DNA from: UBA1444 sp964521625
GTDB taxonomy: Bacteria > Bacillota > Negativicutes > UBA1444
Assembly: GCA_964521625.1 (NCBI GenBank)
Contig: CAZFSM010000007.1
Location: forward strand, 62,001-126,000
DNA length: 64,000 nt
Direction: 5' to 3'
Shown in pieces: positions 1 through 9,629 of the stretch. Both the position numbers and the translations under genes were made by a program. The notes below the pieces were generated by a model, which searched no databases, was not told the DNA's origin, and was given only the letters and a program-made list of their open reading frames with translations. Each line of letters begins with the position of its first letter. Within the stretch, counting starts at the first letter, position 1.

Positions 1-516
1 CAACTCAAAGCGGTTGGCGTCGATCGCTATCATCATAATGTGGAAACCAGCCGTGATTTCTATCCTTCCATCTGTCGGACGCATACTTACGAAGACAGGA
101 TAAGAACCATCGGGGTGGCGAGCGAGGCCGGGCTGGCAGTTTGTTGCGGCGGGGTCATCGGCATGGGGGAGAGCATCGAGCAACGTATCGACATGGCGCT
201 TGAACTGCGCGAAATGGGAATTGGCTGCGTACCAGTCAATATTCTAAATCCAATCCCGGGAACTCGACTGGAATCAATGGCGCCATTGTCGCCTCTGGAA
301 ATTCTAAAAACAATCGCCTTATATCGTTTTGTTTTGCCGCAGGCTGTTATCCGTACGGCTGGCGGACGCGAAAAAAACTTGCGTGATCTGCAATCGATGG
401 CTCTACTGGGTGGCGCAAACGGAATGCTGGTCGGTGGCTATTTGACGACCAGTGGCAGAGATAGTCGGCTGGATCTGAAAATGATTGAAGACTTGGGACT
501 GAGGGTCGCTGGTTAA
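1..516 (+). CDS. bioB: Biotin synthase, C-terminal part (gene cut by window start)
   Basis: This is the C-terminal half of the radical SAM enzyme that inserts sulfur into dethiobiotin, the last step of biotin synthesis. The reading frame is open from base 1, so the start and the CxxxCxxC cluster lie outside the window. Visible family signatures are YHHNVETS and YPSICRTHTYEDR near the left edge, then CCGGVIGMGE and PVNILNPIPGT, which line the TIM barrel and the [2Fe-2S] cluster region. The stop at 514-516 is followed by a strong shared terminator. Identity rests on motif recognition and is secure; only completeness is unknown. Confidence 0.93.
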   Translation, partial: QLKAVGVDRYHHNVETSRDFYPSICRTHTYEDRIRTIGVASEAGLAVCCGGVIGMGESIEQRIDMALELREMGIGCVPVNILNPIPGTRLESMAPLSPLEILKTIALYRFVLPQAVIRTAGGREKNLRDLQSMALLGGANGMLVGGYLTTSGRDSRLDLKMIEDLGLRVAG

Positions 517-544
517 TTAACTATCTATTATGATGCGGCAATAA

Positions 545-583
545 ACGACCGTGCTCTTTTTTAAAGAGCACGGTCGTTTTAAT
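545..583. terminator. Bidirectional Rho-independent terminator between bioB and the chemoreceptor gene
   Basis: A 15-bp perfect inverted repeat (545-559 with 563-577, arms ACGACCGTGCTCTTT and its complement) has A/T runs on both sides. It can therefore stop transcription from bioB on the plus strand and from the converging chemoreceptor gene on the minus strand. Confidence 0.9.
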
Positions 584-613
584 TTTTATGGCCTCATATG
601 CTAACAGTAAGAC

Positions 614-2386
614 TTAGATTTTGAATTTGGCCACGGCGATTTGCAGGTCTTGCGCCAATTTTGCCAACGCTTGGCTGGAAGAGGCGATTTCCTGCATCGA
701 TGCCGACTGCTCTTCAGTGGCTGCCGATACGTTTTCTGCCTCGGCAGAGGCGTCGCGGCTAAGCCCTTCGACTATGTCCACGGCTTCAGCAATACGCTTA
801 TTGCCTGTGGTGACTTCTGAGATCGCTGTGGCAATCGTTCGGACTTGTGTCAAAACATCGCGAACCATAGTGTCGATTTCTTTAAAATTGTTGCCGGCAG
901 CATTGACCAACCCGATTCCTTTGTCAATATCGCTAATCGCGGTATCAATCGCGCCGACGACATTGCCGATGCTTTGATGGTTTAGGTCAATCAGGTTTTT
1001 GATTTGCTGCGCCGCCTGTTCGGACTGCTCGGCCAGTTTACGCACCTCTTCGGCAACAACGGCAAATCCGCGTCCCTGCTCACCGGCCCGGGCTGCTTCA
1101 ATTGCCGCGTTCAGCGCCAATAAGTTGGTTTGGCCAGCGATATTGGAAATCAAGTTGACGATTTCGCCGATCTGCTGTGAACTGGTTTTAAGCTCAATAG
1201 CAGCATTTTGCGCCTGCCGGGCGCCGCTGCCGACCGCATCCATCTGCGTCACAGCTTGATTTACTTCGTGCTGTCCTTTGTCAGTAACGGTTGCAGTTTG
1301 ATTTGCCAAATCCGCCATTTGTTTGGTCGTGGCGGCGACCCCGCCAACGGTAGCGGACAGTTCTTCAACAATGGCAGCTGTGTCATTGACGGCTGCGACC
1401 TGTTTTTCAGCGCCATGCGCCACTTGCATGATCGACCCGGCGACATTGTTGGATGCTTCTGCGGATTGGTGGGCGCTGGCTGTCAGCTGTTCACTGGACG
1501 CTGCGACTTGCTCGGCGGAAGAAGCGATTGTTCTCATCAGTCCACGCATCTGTCGGGTCAGTTTATCAAAAGCAGCAGCCATTTCGCCGAATTCATCCTT
1601 GCGGGCCAAAAATGCCGGTTCAATATTTTTGGAAAAATCTCCGTTCGCCATGATGCCCAAAGTTTTGGTTGCTGCATGAATCGGTTTGGCGAACTGTTTG
1701 CCCGCCACTGCAGCCAAAATGATCGCCAGTAATAATGCAAACAAACTCAGTCCAACCATTACCCCGATGTTTTTGCGTAAATCAGTTTGGGCTGCCGCCC
1801 GTTTTTTATCCATGACTTTTTCGATATCATCGGTCCAATTTCCCGTTCCTACAACCCAGTCGTAAGGCTTGAACAACAGAGTATAACCTCGCTTGGGCAA
1901 TGGCTCTTTTTCATTGGGTTTGGCAAACCAATAATCGGTGAAACCGCCGCCTTCCTTAGCGCCATTGGTGAGTAACTCGCGGATAAATAACTTGTCCTTG
2001 GCGTCTTTGGCATCGATCCGTGTTTTTCCTTCCTGATCGCGTCCGAGCAGCACCACATTGACGCCATTGCTATAATCAATCCAGAAGTAGTTTCCATTAT
2101 CAAACCGCAGGTTGCGGACCAGATCGGCGGCTCGTTTTTTTGCTTCCGCTTCCGGCAGTAATCCTTTTTGTTGCTGATTATAAAGATCCTGGATCAAACT
2201 GACTGTTGATTCGACCTGCAGTTTGATGCTACGGTCAAATTGTTCATAAAGAGAAGTGCGATAGTCCTGGAGTTCTTTTTGGCTGGTCTGCTGAATGTTG
2301 TAAATCGCGTATGCGCCCAAAATGGCTAGCGACAGCAACGTGACCAATGACATCGCGAGTACCATTTTGAACCGGATCTTGTGCAT
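614..2386 (-). CDS. Methyl-accepting chemotaxis protein with a single Cache sensor domain
   Basis: This is a 590-residue transmembrane chemoreceptor. An N-terminal membrane helix (about residues 10-30) precedes a periplasmic sCache_2-type sensor with the motifs GNYFWIDYSNG and GTGNWTDD. A second helix (about 208-230), a HAMP linker and a long cytoplasmic signalling coiled coil follow. The hairpin tip reads IAGQTNLLALNAAIEAARAG, typical of the CheA/CheW-binding tip. The frame is open further upstream, but ATG at 2386 is chosen because an AAGGGGG Shine-Dalgarno sits just before it and the protein then starts with a membrane helix. The Cache type suggests a small organic acid ligand; that is inference. 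No che genes are nearby. Confidence 0.93.
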   Translation of the reverse strand: MHKIRFKMVLAMSLVTLLSLAILGAYAIYNIQQTSQKELQDYRTSLYEQFDRSIKLQVESTVSLIQDLYNQQQKGLLPEAEAKKRAADLVRNLRFDNGNYFWIDYSNGVNVVLLGRDQEGKTRIDAKDAKDKLFIRELLTNGAKEGGGFTDYWFAKPNEKEPLPKRGYTLLFKPYDWVVGTGNWTDDIEKVMDKKRAAAQTDLRKNIGVMVGLSLFALLLAIILAAVAGKQFAKPIHAATKTLGIMANGDFSKNIEPAFLARKDEFGEMAAAFDKLTRQMRGLMRTIASSAEQVAASSEQLTASAHQSAEASNNVAGSIMQVAHGAEKQVAAVNDTAAIVEELSATVGGVAATTKQMADLANQTATVTDKGQHEVNQAVTQMDAVGSGARQAQNAAIELKTSSQQIGEIVNLISNIAGQTNLLALNAAIEAARAGEQGRGFAVVAEEVRKLAEQSEQAAQQIKNLIDLNHQSIGNVVGAIDTAISDIDKGIGLVNAAGNNFKEIDTMVRDVLTQVRTIATAISEVTTGNKRIAEAVDIVEGLSRDASAEAENVSAATEEQSASMQEIASSSQALAKLAQDLQIAVAKFKI

Positions 2387-2499
2387 GACGAGTCCCCCTT
2401 CCAATGCTTGTAGTATATTTCGCCATAATATATAGAATTTTCCTGCTAATTTTGTTTGGCAAGTTAGTAAAACTATCGCAGACGATGCCGTTGTTGTTC

Positions 2500-2529
2500 T
2501 TGAACCTAACAGGCGGAACAATATATAAT
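2500..2529 (+). promoter_or_regulatory. Sigma-A-like promoter of the secreted metalloprotease gene
   Basis: TTGAAC (2500-2505) is followed after 18 bases by TATAAT (2524-2529), about 90 bases before the GTG start at 2621. Spacing and -10 match are good. Confidence 0.65.
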
Positions 2530-2620
2530 GGTAAAAATTATATTGAAGATATTGATTTATGTGTTTGCCCAGCTTATATTAGTGAACGAGTTTTTCTGTG
2601 AAATGACAGGGGGTTTTTTT

Positions 2621-3943
2621 GTGCGGAAGCGGCATGAGGTGTTTGCTTTTTTCCTTTGTGTTTTTATGTTTTGGGGAAGTCCCTCGGGACATGCGGAATT
2701 TTCTGCCGTAAAAGTCAAGGAAATCAGCGGTTATGAAGTTTGGGCTTATCCAAGCGTGTCAAAGCATAAAGTAGATATGGTTAGCAAAGTCATTCAAGAA
2801 GCTGTGAAATATTTTGAAGGACAAGGGGTTTCACTGCCGGACCAGGCGCGAAAAGTTCTTTTAGTCGGAACAAAAAATGAATTGACATTTGAAATATTCA
2901 ATCAGCAATCAGGTGTGAAACGCAATATGGCGTTCGCATCTCAAATCGCTATCAATGCAGGAGGGATAATTAGTCCTCCGAACATCTTTGTTTTGGCGGA
3001 TTCGGATCGGAGCGACAATGAATTTGCTCGTGTAGTTGCGCATGAAGTATCTCATGCATACCAGATGTACTTGGGTAAGAGAACTTATTGGAAAGTTCCG
3101 GTTTGGTTTAGAGAAGGAACAGCAGATTATTGGAGTACTCATATTATTCGATTTACCGAACCAGAGATGCTTAAGAAACTGCATGATTGGTATGTACCGA
3201 GCTTGCGTGGCGAAAAAACAGTTCCCTATTTGGCCGAATTAGGCACTGTAGGTAGCTTTCAATCGAAACAGATTCGAATGGAAAATGGTGCGTCAGTCTA
3301 CGCAATATCGCTGCTTGCAGTGGATGATCTTATTGAAAGAGCCGGAGAGAAGTCGCTGGTGTCTGTGTTAAAAAACTTGGAAGCAGAATGTTTAAATGCA
3401 GAGTGCAGCCCTTCACCTATTTTTATGAACGCTTTCAAATCAACTTTTGGGTTATCATTAGATGAATATATAAAAATTTTTGCAGATAAATTGCAGCAAA
3501 AAGGTTTTAGACTAGGGCAATCCATAAATCCGGGAAATTATCCGGAAAAGGATGTTGCTGAATCGCGAGACCCGCTACCAGCAATATACAAGGGATATAA
3601 TGAGTCGTGGGGACCAACTTTTGTGTTCAAAGAATTTGATAAAATTGCACCACCTCCTGGCGTGAATTGGATAGGCGATGTGTATGACTGGTTTGAACAA
3701 GCTGGCTTATCTAATTGGAAGACGAGCACGGATCCGCTGCGGCCACAAGTTGGCGCAATATTGATTCGAGCAGATCGGTCCAAGGGGGTGGCTTGGGTAT
3801 ACATTGTGCGTGAAGTCAACGCGGACGCAGTGTCGGCAGAGTTCATGATACCGACGGGGAAGCGGCATACGGAAATCTTGAAGCTTTCCGAATTACAGAA
3901 AATGAATTTTACTGGCTATATTTACCCAATTCGTACGAAGTGA
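2621..3943 (+). CDS. Secreted HExxH (gluzincin-like) metallopeptidase, family not named
   Basis: The protein has 440 residues and an N-terminal signal peptide (MRKRHEVFAFFLCVF, cleavage probably after SGHA). The zinc site is HEVSH at residues 141-145 with a likely third ligand in REGTADYW (Glu165). A His-Glu-x-x-His plus Glu about 20 residues on is the gluzincin (peptidase MA clan) pattern. The C-terminal 150 residues are of unknown fold. GTG at 2621 is preferred over an upstream ATG because CAGGGGG precedes it and the signal peptide then begins correctly. A distant relative with the same layout lies at 22944-24473. Base composition is more AT-rich than the flanking genes, hinting at lateral gain. 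Substrate unknown. Confidence 0.8.
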   Translation: MRKRHEVFAFFLCVFMFWGSPSGHAEFSAVKVKEISGYEVWAYPSVSKHKVDMVSKVIQEAVKYFEGQGVSLPDQARKVLLVGTKNELTFEIFNQQSGVKRNMAFASQIAINAGGIISPPNIFVLADSDRSDNEFARVVAHEVSHAYQMYLGKRTYWKVPVWFREGTADYWSTHIIRFTEPEMLKKLHDWYVPSLRGEKTVPYLAELGTVGSFQSKQIRMENGASVYAISLLAVDDLIERAGEKSLVSVLKNLEAECLNAECSPSPIFMNAFKSTFGLSLDEYIKIFADKLQQKGFRLGQSINPGNYPEKDVAESRDPLPAIYKGYNESWGPTFVFKEFDKIAPPPGVNWIGDVYDWFEQAGLSNWKTSTDPLRPQVGAILIRADRSKGVAWVYIVREVNADAVSAEFMIPTGKRHTEILKLSELQKMNFTGYIYPIRTK

Positions 3944-4084
3944 ATATGTTAGGAACTTGTTTTTTCTGATTCCCCTCGATTTTATCTCATTTTAATAGAT
4001 TTTCTATGGGAAATGACAGAAACACAAATATTATACGCACTCTGTAACAAAATGGTGAGATGCGTTCAAAAGGAAGTTTCGCGA

Positions 4085-4621
4085 TTGAACAGTTTAGATT
4101 TTACCGCGATCGATTTTGAGACAGCCAATTCAAACCCCAATAGCGCCTGTGCGCTAGGAATTGCCATTGTGCAGGCGGGGCAAATTGTTGAACGGAAGTC
4201 GTGGCTTATTCGCCCGCCGACAGCCGAGTTTTCTTTTACATATATTCATGGGATTACTTGGCGCCAGGTTGCCAATGCGCCTGATTTTGGCGAATTGTGG
4301 CCGCAAATTTGGCCGAACCTGGATACTCGCCAGATCGCGGCGCACAATGCTCGCTTTGATCTGGGCGTTTTGTTTGCGCTGATCAGACATTATCAAAGTG
4401 GCTATTGGCGCGGGCAGGCTATTGATTCGGTTACCGTGGCCCGGCGGATCTGGCCGGAATTGCCCAATCACCAACTCCAGACAGTCGCCGCGCATTTGCG
4501 CATTCCTCTCAGTCACCACGACGCTTCCAGCGACGCTTATGCCTGCGCAGAAATTCTGTGCCGGGCCGAACAAATAAAGGCGGGAACCGTGTCAGTTGCT
4601 GCCAGATGGTACGGGCGCTGA
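4085..4621 (+). CDS. DEDDh-family 3'-5' exonuclease (DnaQ epsilon-like)
   Basis: This 178-residue protein resembles the proofreading exonuclease fold. Motif Exo I is AIDFETAN (Asp and Glu ligands). Exo II is AHNARFD, and Exo III is HHDASSDA, giving the DEDDh set of metal ligands and the general-base His. Start: an in-frame ATG exists at 4013, but TTG at 4085 has AAGGAAG eight bases before it and puts the first beta strand (LDFTAIDFETA) at the normal distance from the N-terminus. It carries no polymerase or BRCT domain, so it is a stand-alone exonuclease rather than part of PolC. The role in repair or RNA trimming cannot be read from context. Confidence 0.85.
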   Translation: MNSLDFTAIDFETANSNPNSACALGIAIVQAGQIVERKSWLIRPPTAEFSFTYIHGITWRQVANAPDFGELWPQIWPNLDTRQIAAHNARFDLGVLFALIRHYQSGYWRGQAIDSVTVARRIWPELPNHQLQTVAAHLRIPLSHHDASSDAYACAEILCRAEQIKAGTVSVAARWYGR

Positions 4622-4656
4622 ACATTTGTGCAGATTTTTCGCTGGGGATTATTTCC

Positions 4657-4684
4657 TTGCACGGCAGTGGCAAAATACTATATG
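4657..4684 (+). promoter_or_regulatory. Possible promoter of glgP
   Basis: TTGCAC (4657-4662), a 16-base spacer and TATATG (4679-4684) lie about 80 bases upstream of the glycogen phosphorylase start. The match is moderate. Confidence 0.4.
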
Positions 4685-4761
4685 ATTGTTACGTTGTATT
4701 ACAAGTAAAGAATGATTCGTTGTGCACCGCCAACTATTTTGCCGGGAAGGAGGCGTTCTGA

Positions 4762-7239
4762 ATGCTGAAGAAATTCAAACAGGTATGGCATCGTCGGGAG
4801 ATTCGGGACGCGATCGAGCAAAAATTGCAAGGCTTGTTTGGCGTGAAAGCCGCCAATGCCAATCCGAAACAACTCTATAAGGCGATTGCACTGGTTGCCC
4901 GTGACCGGATCATGGAAAAGTGGGCGGCGTCGGAAGAAAAAGTGCATGAAGCGAATGGCAAGAAACTCTATTATATGTCGATGGAATTTTTGATCGGCCG
5001 GGCCTTGAGTAACAACCTAGCTAATTTAGCATTGGATCAGACGTTTGCTGCTGTCTGCAAAGAATTTGGCGTCGACCTGAATGAAATTAAAGAAATGGAA
5101 GCCGATCCCGGTTTGGGTAATGGGGGACTGGGACGACTTGCGGCTTGTTTTTTGGACTCCATTGCCACGTTGAAATTGGAAGGGCATGGCTGCGGTATTC
5201 GCTATGAATACGGACTATTCAAGCAGAAAATCGTCGACGGCTACCAGGTGGAGGTTTGCGATTCCTGGTTGGAAGACGGCCACGTCTGGGAAGTTGAAAA
5301 ACCGGAAGAAGCAGAAGATGTCCGGTTTGAAGGCGCGGTGACCCGGTATGATGATAATGGGACGCCGCGGTTTACCCACGAAAAACATCAAACCGTCAAA
5401 GCGGTTCCCTACGACGTACCGGTCGTTGGCTATGATTCAGCGATAGTCAATACCTTGCGCCTTTGGGGCGCCCGTCCCACCCAGCATCTTGATATGCACC
5501 TGTTCAATCGTGGCGAGTATACCCGGGCTTTGGCCGAAAACAATCTGGTTGAGGTTATCTCCCAGGTTCTGTATCCGGAAGATTCCCATGAACAAGGAAA
5601 GATTTTGCGGCTGAAACAGCAATACTTCTTCGTTTCTGCCAGTATTCAGTCCATCGTCAGGCATTTTAAAAAGAACGGCAATCCGTTGTCCGCTTTCGCT
5701 GACAAGAATGTCATCCATATCAACGATACTCATCCTTCGCTGGCAATTCCTGAACTGATGCGGATACTGCTGGAAGAGGGCATGACCTGGGATGAGGCTT
5801 GGCAGATCGTTACCCGCACTTTTGCCTATACCAATCACACGATCATGCACGAAGCTCTGGAAAAATGGCCGGTTGCCCTGTTTAAAAGGGTGTTGCCGCA
5901 AATAAGCTGCATTGTCGAAGAAATCAACGAGCGGTTCTGTCGGTCGCTCTGGAAGCTTTATCCGGAAGACTGGCAGCGAATTTCCGAAATGGCGATTATT
6001 TCGCACGGCGAAGTCCGCATGGCGCATCTGGCGATTGTCGGTTCGTTCTGCGTGAACGGAGTATCCTACTTACATACTGAAATCTTAAAAAATCAGGTGT
6101 TTGACAAATTTCATGCTGCTTTTCCCACCCGTTTCCGTGCCATAACCAATGGGATTACACATCGGCGCTTCCTTTGCGTTGCCAACCCGGAACTGCGTGC
6201 ACTAATCACCCGTCACATCGGTGATCAATGGGTAACGCAACCGTTAAGGTTAAAAGAATTGGCAAAGGTGACCGAGAAACGTGAAGTACAGGAAGCGTTG
6301 CGGAAGATTCGACGCCAAAAGAAACAAAGCCTGGCAGAGTATATTCAGCTGCACAACGGCGTCACGGTCAATGTGGACTCGATTTTTGACGTGCAGGTCA
6401 AGCGGCTGCATGAGTATAAACGCCAACTGCTGAACATTTTGCATGTTATGCATCTGTACAATGAATTGCAGGATAATCCTGATTTGCCGGTGCATCCGCG
6501 CACTTTCATTTTTTCGGCTAAAGCAGCGGCTGCCTATCACATGGCAAAGCTGATTATAAAACTAATTAACACGGTTGGCGATAAGGTGAATAATGACCGC
6601 AGGATTCAGGATAAGTTAAAAGTCGTATTTTTGGAAAACTATCGCGTTTCGCTCGCCGAGCTGATTGTACCGGCAACCGATATCAGCGAGCAGATTTCCA
6701 CTGCTGGCAAAGAAGCGTCGGGAACCGGCAACATGAAGTTCATGATTAACGGCGCGCTGACAATTGGTACGCTCGACGGGGCTAACGTTGAGATGAGTCA
6801 GGCTGTGGGAATGCAAAACATTTATATCTTCGGACTGAAAGCCGATGAGGTCAATGCCATCTATCAAAGCGGGACCTATCGTCCCTGGGAAGTTGCCGAA
6901 GCCGATCCCCGGCTGAAGCGGGTTCTCGACCAGTTAATCAACGGATTTTATTCTGCGGACCGCAATCTATTCCGGCCGATTTATGACAGCTTATTGTACG
7001 GCAATGGTTCAATGGCCGACCCGTATCTGGTGCTCAAGGATTTTGACGCTTATTGTCAGGCGCATCAACAAATGGAACGCGATTATCGCTATCCTAACGT
7101 TTGGTGGTCGAAAGCGTTGGCGAATATCGCCGCTGCCGGTGTGTTTTCCAGCGACCGGACGATTACCGAATACAATGAGCAGATATGGAAATTGCCCAAA
7201 CATGAAAGTGCTCGGGCACGGATGTTTAAATCCAGTTAA
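4762..7239 (+). CDS. glgP: Glycogen/maltodextrin phosphorylase
   Basis: This 825-residue enzyme releases glucose-1-phosphate from alpha-1,4-glucans by phosphorolysis with pyridoxal phosphate. Family signatures include YYMSMEFLIGR near residue 70, GNGGLGRLAACFLDS, the central VKRLHEYKRQLLN and the PLP-lysine region KEASGTGNMKFMINGALT. Length is normal for the family and the start is supported by GGAAGGAGG before ATG 4762. It stands alone: no glgB, glgC, glgA or debranching enzyme gene is adjacent, so glycogen synthesis must be encoded elsewhere. Two hairpins follow the gene. Confidence 0.97.
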   Translation: MLKKFKQVWHRREIRDAIEQKLQGLFGVKAANANPKQLYKAIALVARDRIMEKWAASEEKVHEANGKKLYYMSMEFLIGRALSNNLANLALDQTFAAVCKEFGVDLNEIKEMEADPGLGNGGLGRLAACFLDSIATLKLEGHGCGIRYEYGLFKQKIVDGYQVEVCDSWLEDGHVWEVEKPEEAEDVRFEGAVTRYDDNGTPRFTHEKHQTVKAVPYDVPVVGYDSAIVNTLRLWGARPTQHLDMHLFNRGEYTRALAENNLVEVISQVLYPEDSHEQGKILRLKQQYFFVSASIQSIVRHFKKNGNPLSAFADKNVIHINDTHPSLAIPELMRILLEEGMTWDEAWQIVTRTFAYTNHTIMHEALEKWPVALFKRVLPQISCIVEEINERFCRSLWKLYPEDWQRISEMAIISHGEVRMAHLAIVGSFCVNGVSYLHTEILKNQVFDKFHAAFPTRFRAITNGITHRRFLCVANPELRALITRHIGDQWVTQPLRLKELAKVTEKREVQEALRKIRRQKKQSLAEYIQLHNGVTVNVDSIFDVQVKRLHEYKRQLLNILHVMHLYNELQDNPDLPVHPRTFIFSAKAAAAYHMAKLIIKLINTVGDKVNNDRRIQDKLKVVFLENYRVSLAELIVPATDISEQISTAGKEASGTGNMKFMINGALTIGTLDGANVEMSQAVGMQNIYIFGLKADEVNAIYQSGTYRPWEVAEADPRLKRVLDQLINGFYSADRNLFRPIYDSLLYGNGSMADPYLVLKDFDAYCQAHQQMERDYRYPNVWWSKALANIAAAGVFSSDRTITEYNEQIWKLPKHESARARMFKSS

Positions 7240-7344
7240 GCAATCGAGGAATTACTAAACAAGAAATACTAAGGCAGCATTGAATAATTCCGAGCATTGT
7301 TGATTATCACCTAAATTCGTTTCGTCATGCAGCAAAACCCTAAC

Positions 7345-7404
7345 GGACTAAAAAGCTCCATCCGTCGCATTAGTCCTAAAATCAACTTCCCTGTTGATTT
7401 TTTC
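7345..7404 (+). terminator. glgP terminator preceded by a second stem-loop
   Basis: The 310-base gap after glgP contains a 9-bp perfect hairpin (AAAATCAAC 7378-7386 with 7393-7401) running into T residues, a standard terminator. Directly upstream is another inverted repeat, GGACTAA (7345-7351) with TTAGTCC (7370-7376). The pair could be a structured 3' UTR or a small RNA 3' end. I see no convincing gene in 7240-7493; the only frame (72 codons) lacks a ribosome binding site and family resemblance. Confidence 0.7.
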
Positions 7405-7493
7405 GTAATTATCGCTGCATTGACGACGAATTATACGGTTCAAATCAAATATGCTCTTCATTATTTCAATGTGCCTTATGCTTTCGTGATAGA

Positions 7494-7545
7494 AAAGGGA
7501 CCGTGGCTGCACTGCCGGACAGTGACCACGGTCCCTTTATATTAG
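7494..7545. terminator. Bidirectional terminator between glgP and htpG
   Basis: A 13-bp stem (7494-7506 with 7526-7538) is capped by an inner CACTG/CAGTG stem (7510-7514 with 7520-7524). A-rich and T-rich ends lie on both sides. It ends thirteen bases before the htpG stop codon and is the natural htpG terminator. Confidence 0.85.
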
Positions 7546-7550
7546 CTGCT

Positions 7551-9464
7551 TTATTTTCCCGGATTGACCATCAATTTGGCGACACGGGCCGCAAAAGCGA
7601 TCGGATCATCAGGCGCCAGTCCTTCCAATAACAGCGCCTGACCGTATAGCAGATCGCAATAGTCATTGAAACTTTCCGAGGCAGGCGCTGTTGCATGCAG
7701 ATTTTTCAGCGTGGCAAACAGTTCGTGCTCGGGATTCAGTTCGAGAATCCGACTGGCTTTGTACATCGGCTTATCGATTTCCGACAGGATCTGTTCCATC
7801 GACAGGCTGATTCCTTCGTCGCTGCTGACCAGGCAAACCGGGCTGGACTTCAATCGGTTACTGATTTTTACGTCGGCAACCCGCCCTTTCAGTTGCTCCT
7901 TGATCGCGGCAATCAGCGACTCCGTTTCCTTATTGTCGGACTCGTCGACGGGTTTCTCCGCCGGGGCATCCAGTTCTTTCAGTTTCAGGTCGCCACGGCT
8001 GACCGACTGGAATTTCTTTTCCTTGTGTTCGCGCAGGGCATCGATGGCAAACTCGTCGACCCGGTCGAACAGGTAAAGTACTTCGAGGCCTTTTTCCTTC
8101 AAAATTTCCATCTGCGGCAATCGTTCTACCGCAGCCCGATCTTTGCCTGTGGCATAGTAGATAACGGTTTGCGACTCCGGCATTCTGGCGATGTATTCAT
8201 CAAGGGTTGTGAGTTCGTCGGTTGAATGGGAGGTGGGAAACAGTAGCAATTCCTTCAGTTTGTCCCGGTTGCTAAAGTCTGAGTAAACGCCGTTCTTCAT
8301 CGCCTTGCCGTATTCTTGCCAGAATTTGTTGTATTTGGGCCGATCTTTTTCCAGCATTTTCTCCAGCGTTTTGACGACCGTTTTTTCGAGATTTTTGCCG
8401 ATCTTCTTCAACTGACTGCTGTGTTGCAACAGTTCACGCGAGATATTGAGCGTGAAATCGGGCGAGTCGACCAACCCCTGGACAAACCGCAAGTACTCGG
8501 GCAGTAAGTCCTGATAGTTATCCATGACGAATACGTTCTTGGAATACAACCGGATGCCGGAAGTCGTTTCGCGTTGATAGAAATCAAACGGCGCATGGGA
8601 GGGAATGAACAGCAGCGTGGTGTATTCGACCGCGCCCTCTGCTTTGGTATGGATCACTTCCAGCGGATCATCCCAGGCATGGAACACTTCTTTATAGAAC
8701 TGGTTGTATTCTTCCGCTTTGATTTCGGCCTTCGGGCGGACCCAGAGCGGCGTCATCGAATTCAGCGTGCGGTTCTCGATCGTGTCCGGTTCGTCTTTTG
8801 TTCCTTTAATTGTGAAGTTCATTTTGATTGGATAGCGGATGTAGTCGGAATATTTTTTGATCAAGCGTTGCAGGGTGTATTGGTTGAGATAGTTTTCTTC
8901 CGGTTTCTCGCTGGAACGGAAATCCGGGTGTAGTGACAGGATCAGGCTGGTGCCGCGTTTTTCCCGGGCGCATTCTTCGATGGTGTACGTTCCATCGCCG
9001 GTCGATTCCCAGCAAACTCCGCTGAGTTGGCCGGGGGCGCGGGTGATCAGCGTGACTTTTTCTGCGACCATGAACGCGGAATAGAAACCGACGCCGAATT
9101 GGCCGATCAGCTCACTATCGCCGACAGTACCGGCTTCCTTCAGCTTTTCCAGGAATGATTTTGTGCCGGATTTGGCGATGGTGCCGATGTTTTCCACGAC
9201 TTCATCGTAGGTCATGCCAATCCCATTGTCGGTGAGAGTCAAGGTGTGCGCCGCTTCATCGGCCTGCAGCGATATTTCAAAATGAGGGTCATTTTCCAGC
9301 AATTCATGATTGGTCAGCGATTGCACGCGGATTTTGTCGATGGCGTCCGAGGCGTTGGAGATCAGTTCGCGCAGAAAAATCTCCCGGTTTGTGTAGATCG
9401 AGTGGATCATCAGGTCAAGCAGTTGTTTGGTTTCGGTCTGAAATTCACGTGTCTGTTTTGTCAT
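7551..9464 (-). CDS. htpG: Molecular chaperone HtpG (Hsp90)
   Basis: This 637-residue cytoplasmic Hsp90 homologue is the usual bacterial length. The GHKL ATPase domain is complete: ELISNASDAIDK (Asn and Glu of the ATP site), DNGIGM, and the lid/GQFGVGFYSAF loop. The middle and C-terminal dimerisation domains follow. ATG at 9464 is preceded on its strand by AGGAGG. Upstream on the minus strand an extended -10 element (TGCTAAAAT, 9498-9506) is the likely promoter; no CIRCE or CtsR operator was seen. It is a monocistronic gene bounded by a terminator and a divergent peptidase gene. Confidence 0.97.
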   Translation of the reverse strand: MTKQTREFQTETKQLLDLMIHSIYTNREIFLRELISNASDAIDKIRVQSLTNHELLENDPHFEISLQADEAAHTLTLTDNGIGMTYDEVVENIGTIAKSGTKSFLEKLKEAGTVGDSELIGQFGVGFYSAFMVAEKVTLITRAPGQLSGVCWESTGDGTYTIEECAREKRGTSLILSLHPDFRSSEKPEENYLNQYTLQRLIKKYSDYIRYPIKMNFTIKGTKDEPDTIENRTLNSMTPLWVRPKAEIKAEEYNQFYKEVFHAWDDPLEVIHTKAEGAVEYTTLLFIPSHAPFDFYQRETTSGIRLYSKNVFVMDNYQDLLPEYLRFVQGLVDSPDFTLNISRELLQHSSQLKKIGKNLEKTVVKTLEKMLEKDRPKYNKFWQEYGKAMKNGVYSDFSNRDKLKELLLFPTSHSTDELTTLDEYIARMPESQTVIYYATGKDRAAVERLPQMEILKEKGLEVLYLFDRVDEFAIDALREHKEKKFQSVSRGDLKLKELDAPAEKPVDESDNKETESLIAAIKEQLKGRVADVKISNRLKSSPVCLVSSDEGISLSMEQILSEIDKPMYKASRILELNPEHELFATLKNLHATAPASESFNDYCDLLYGQALLLEGLAPDDPIAFAARVAKLMVNPGK

Positions 9465-9497
9465 TGTCTAGTCCTCCTGTATTGAATGATTACCTAT

Positions 9498-9506
9498 ATT
9501 TTAGCA
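9498..9506 (-). promoter_or_regulatory. Possible extended -10 element for htpG
   Basis: On the minus strand the sequence TGCTAAAAT lies about 35 bases upstream of the htpG start. No good -35 was found, as is common for extended -10 promoters. Confidence 0.4.
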
Positions 9507-9629
9507 TATTCGGCGCTTTTTAGGCAGCTATCGATCGTCAGGCGGATATATTTTGGTGACTTGGTAGGGATATCAAAATAGAAGTCGAATATTTATTTAA
9601 ATGACCATGGTTTTCGGGAGGGTTTTGCA

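Noticed and set aside
1208..1732. 174-residue plus-strand frame inside the chemoreceptor gene
   Set aside because: It is antisense to an unambiguous MCP and has no features of its own.
7327..7545. 72-residue plus-strand frame between glgP and htpG
   Set aside because: No ribosome binding site, no recognisable protein features, and it runs through two terminator hairpins.
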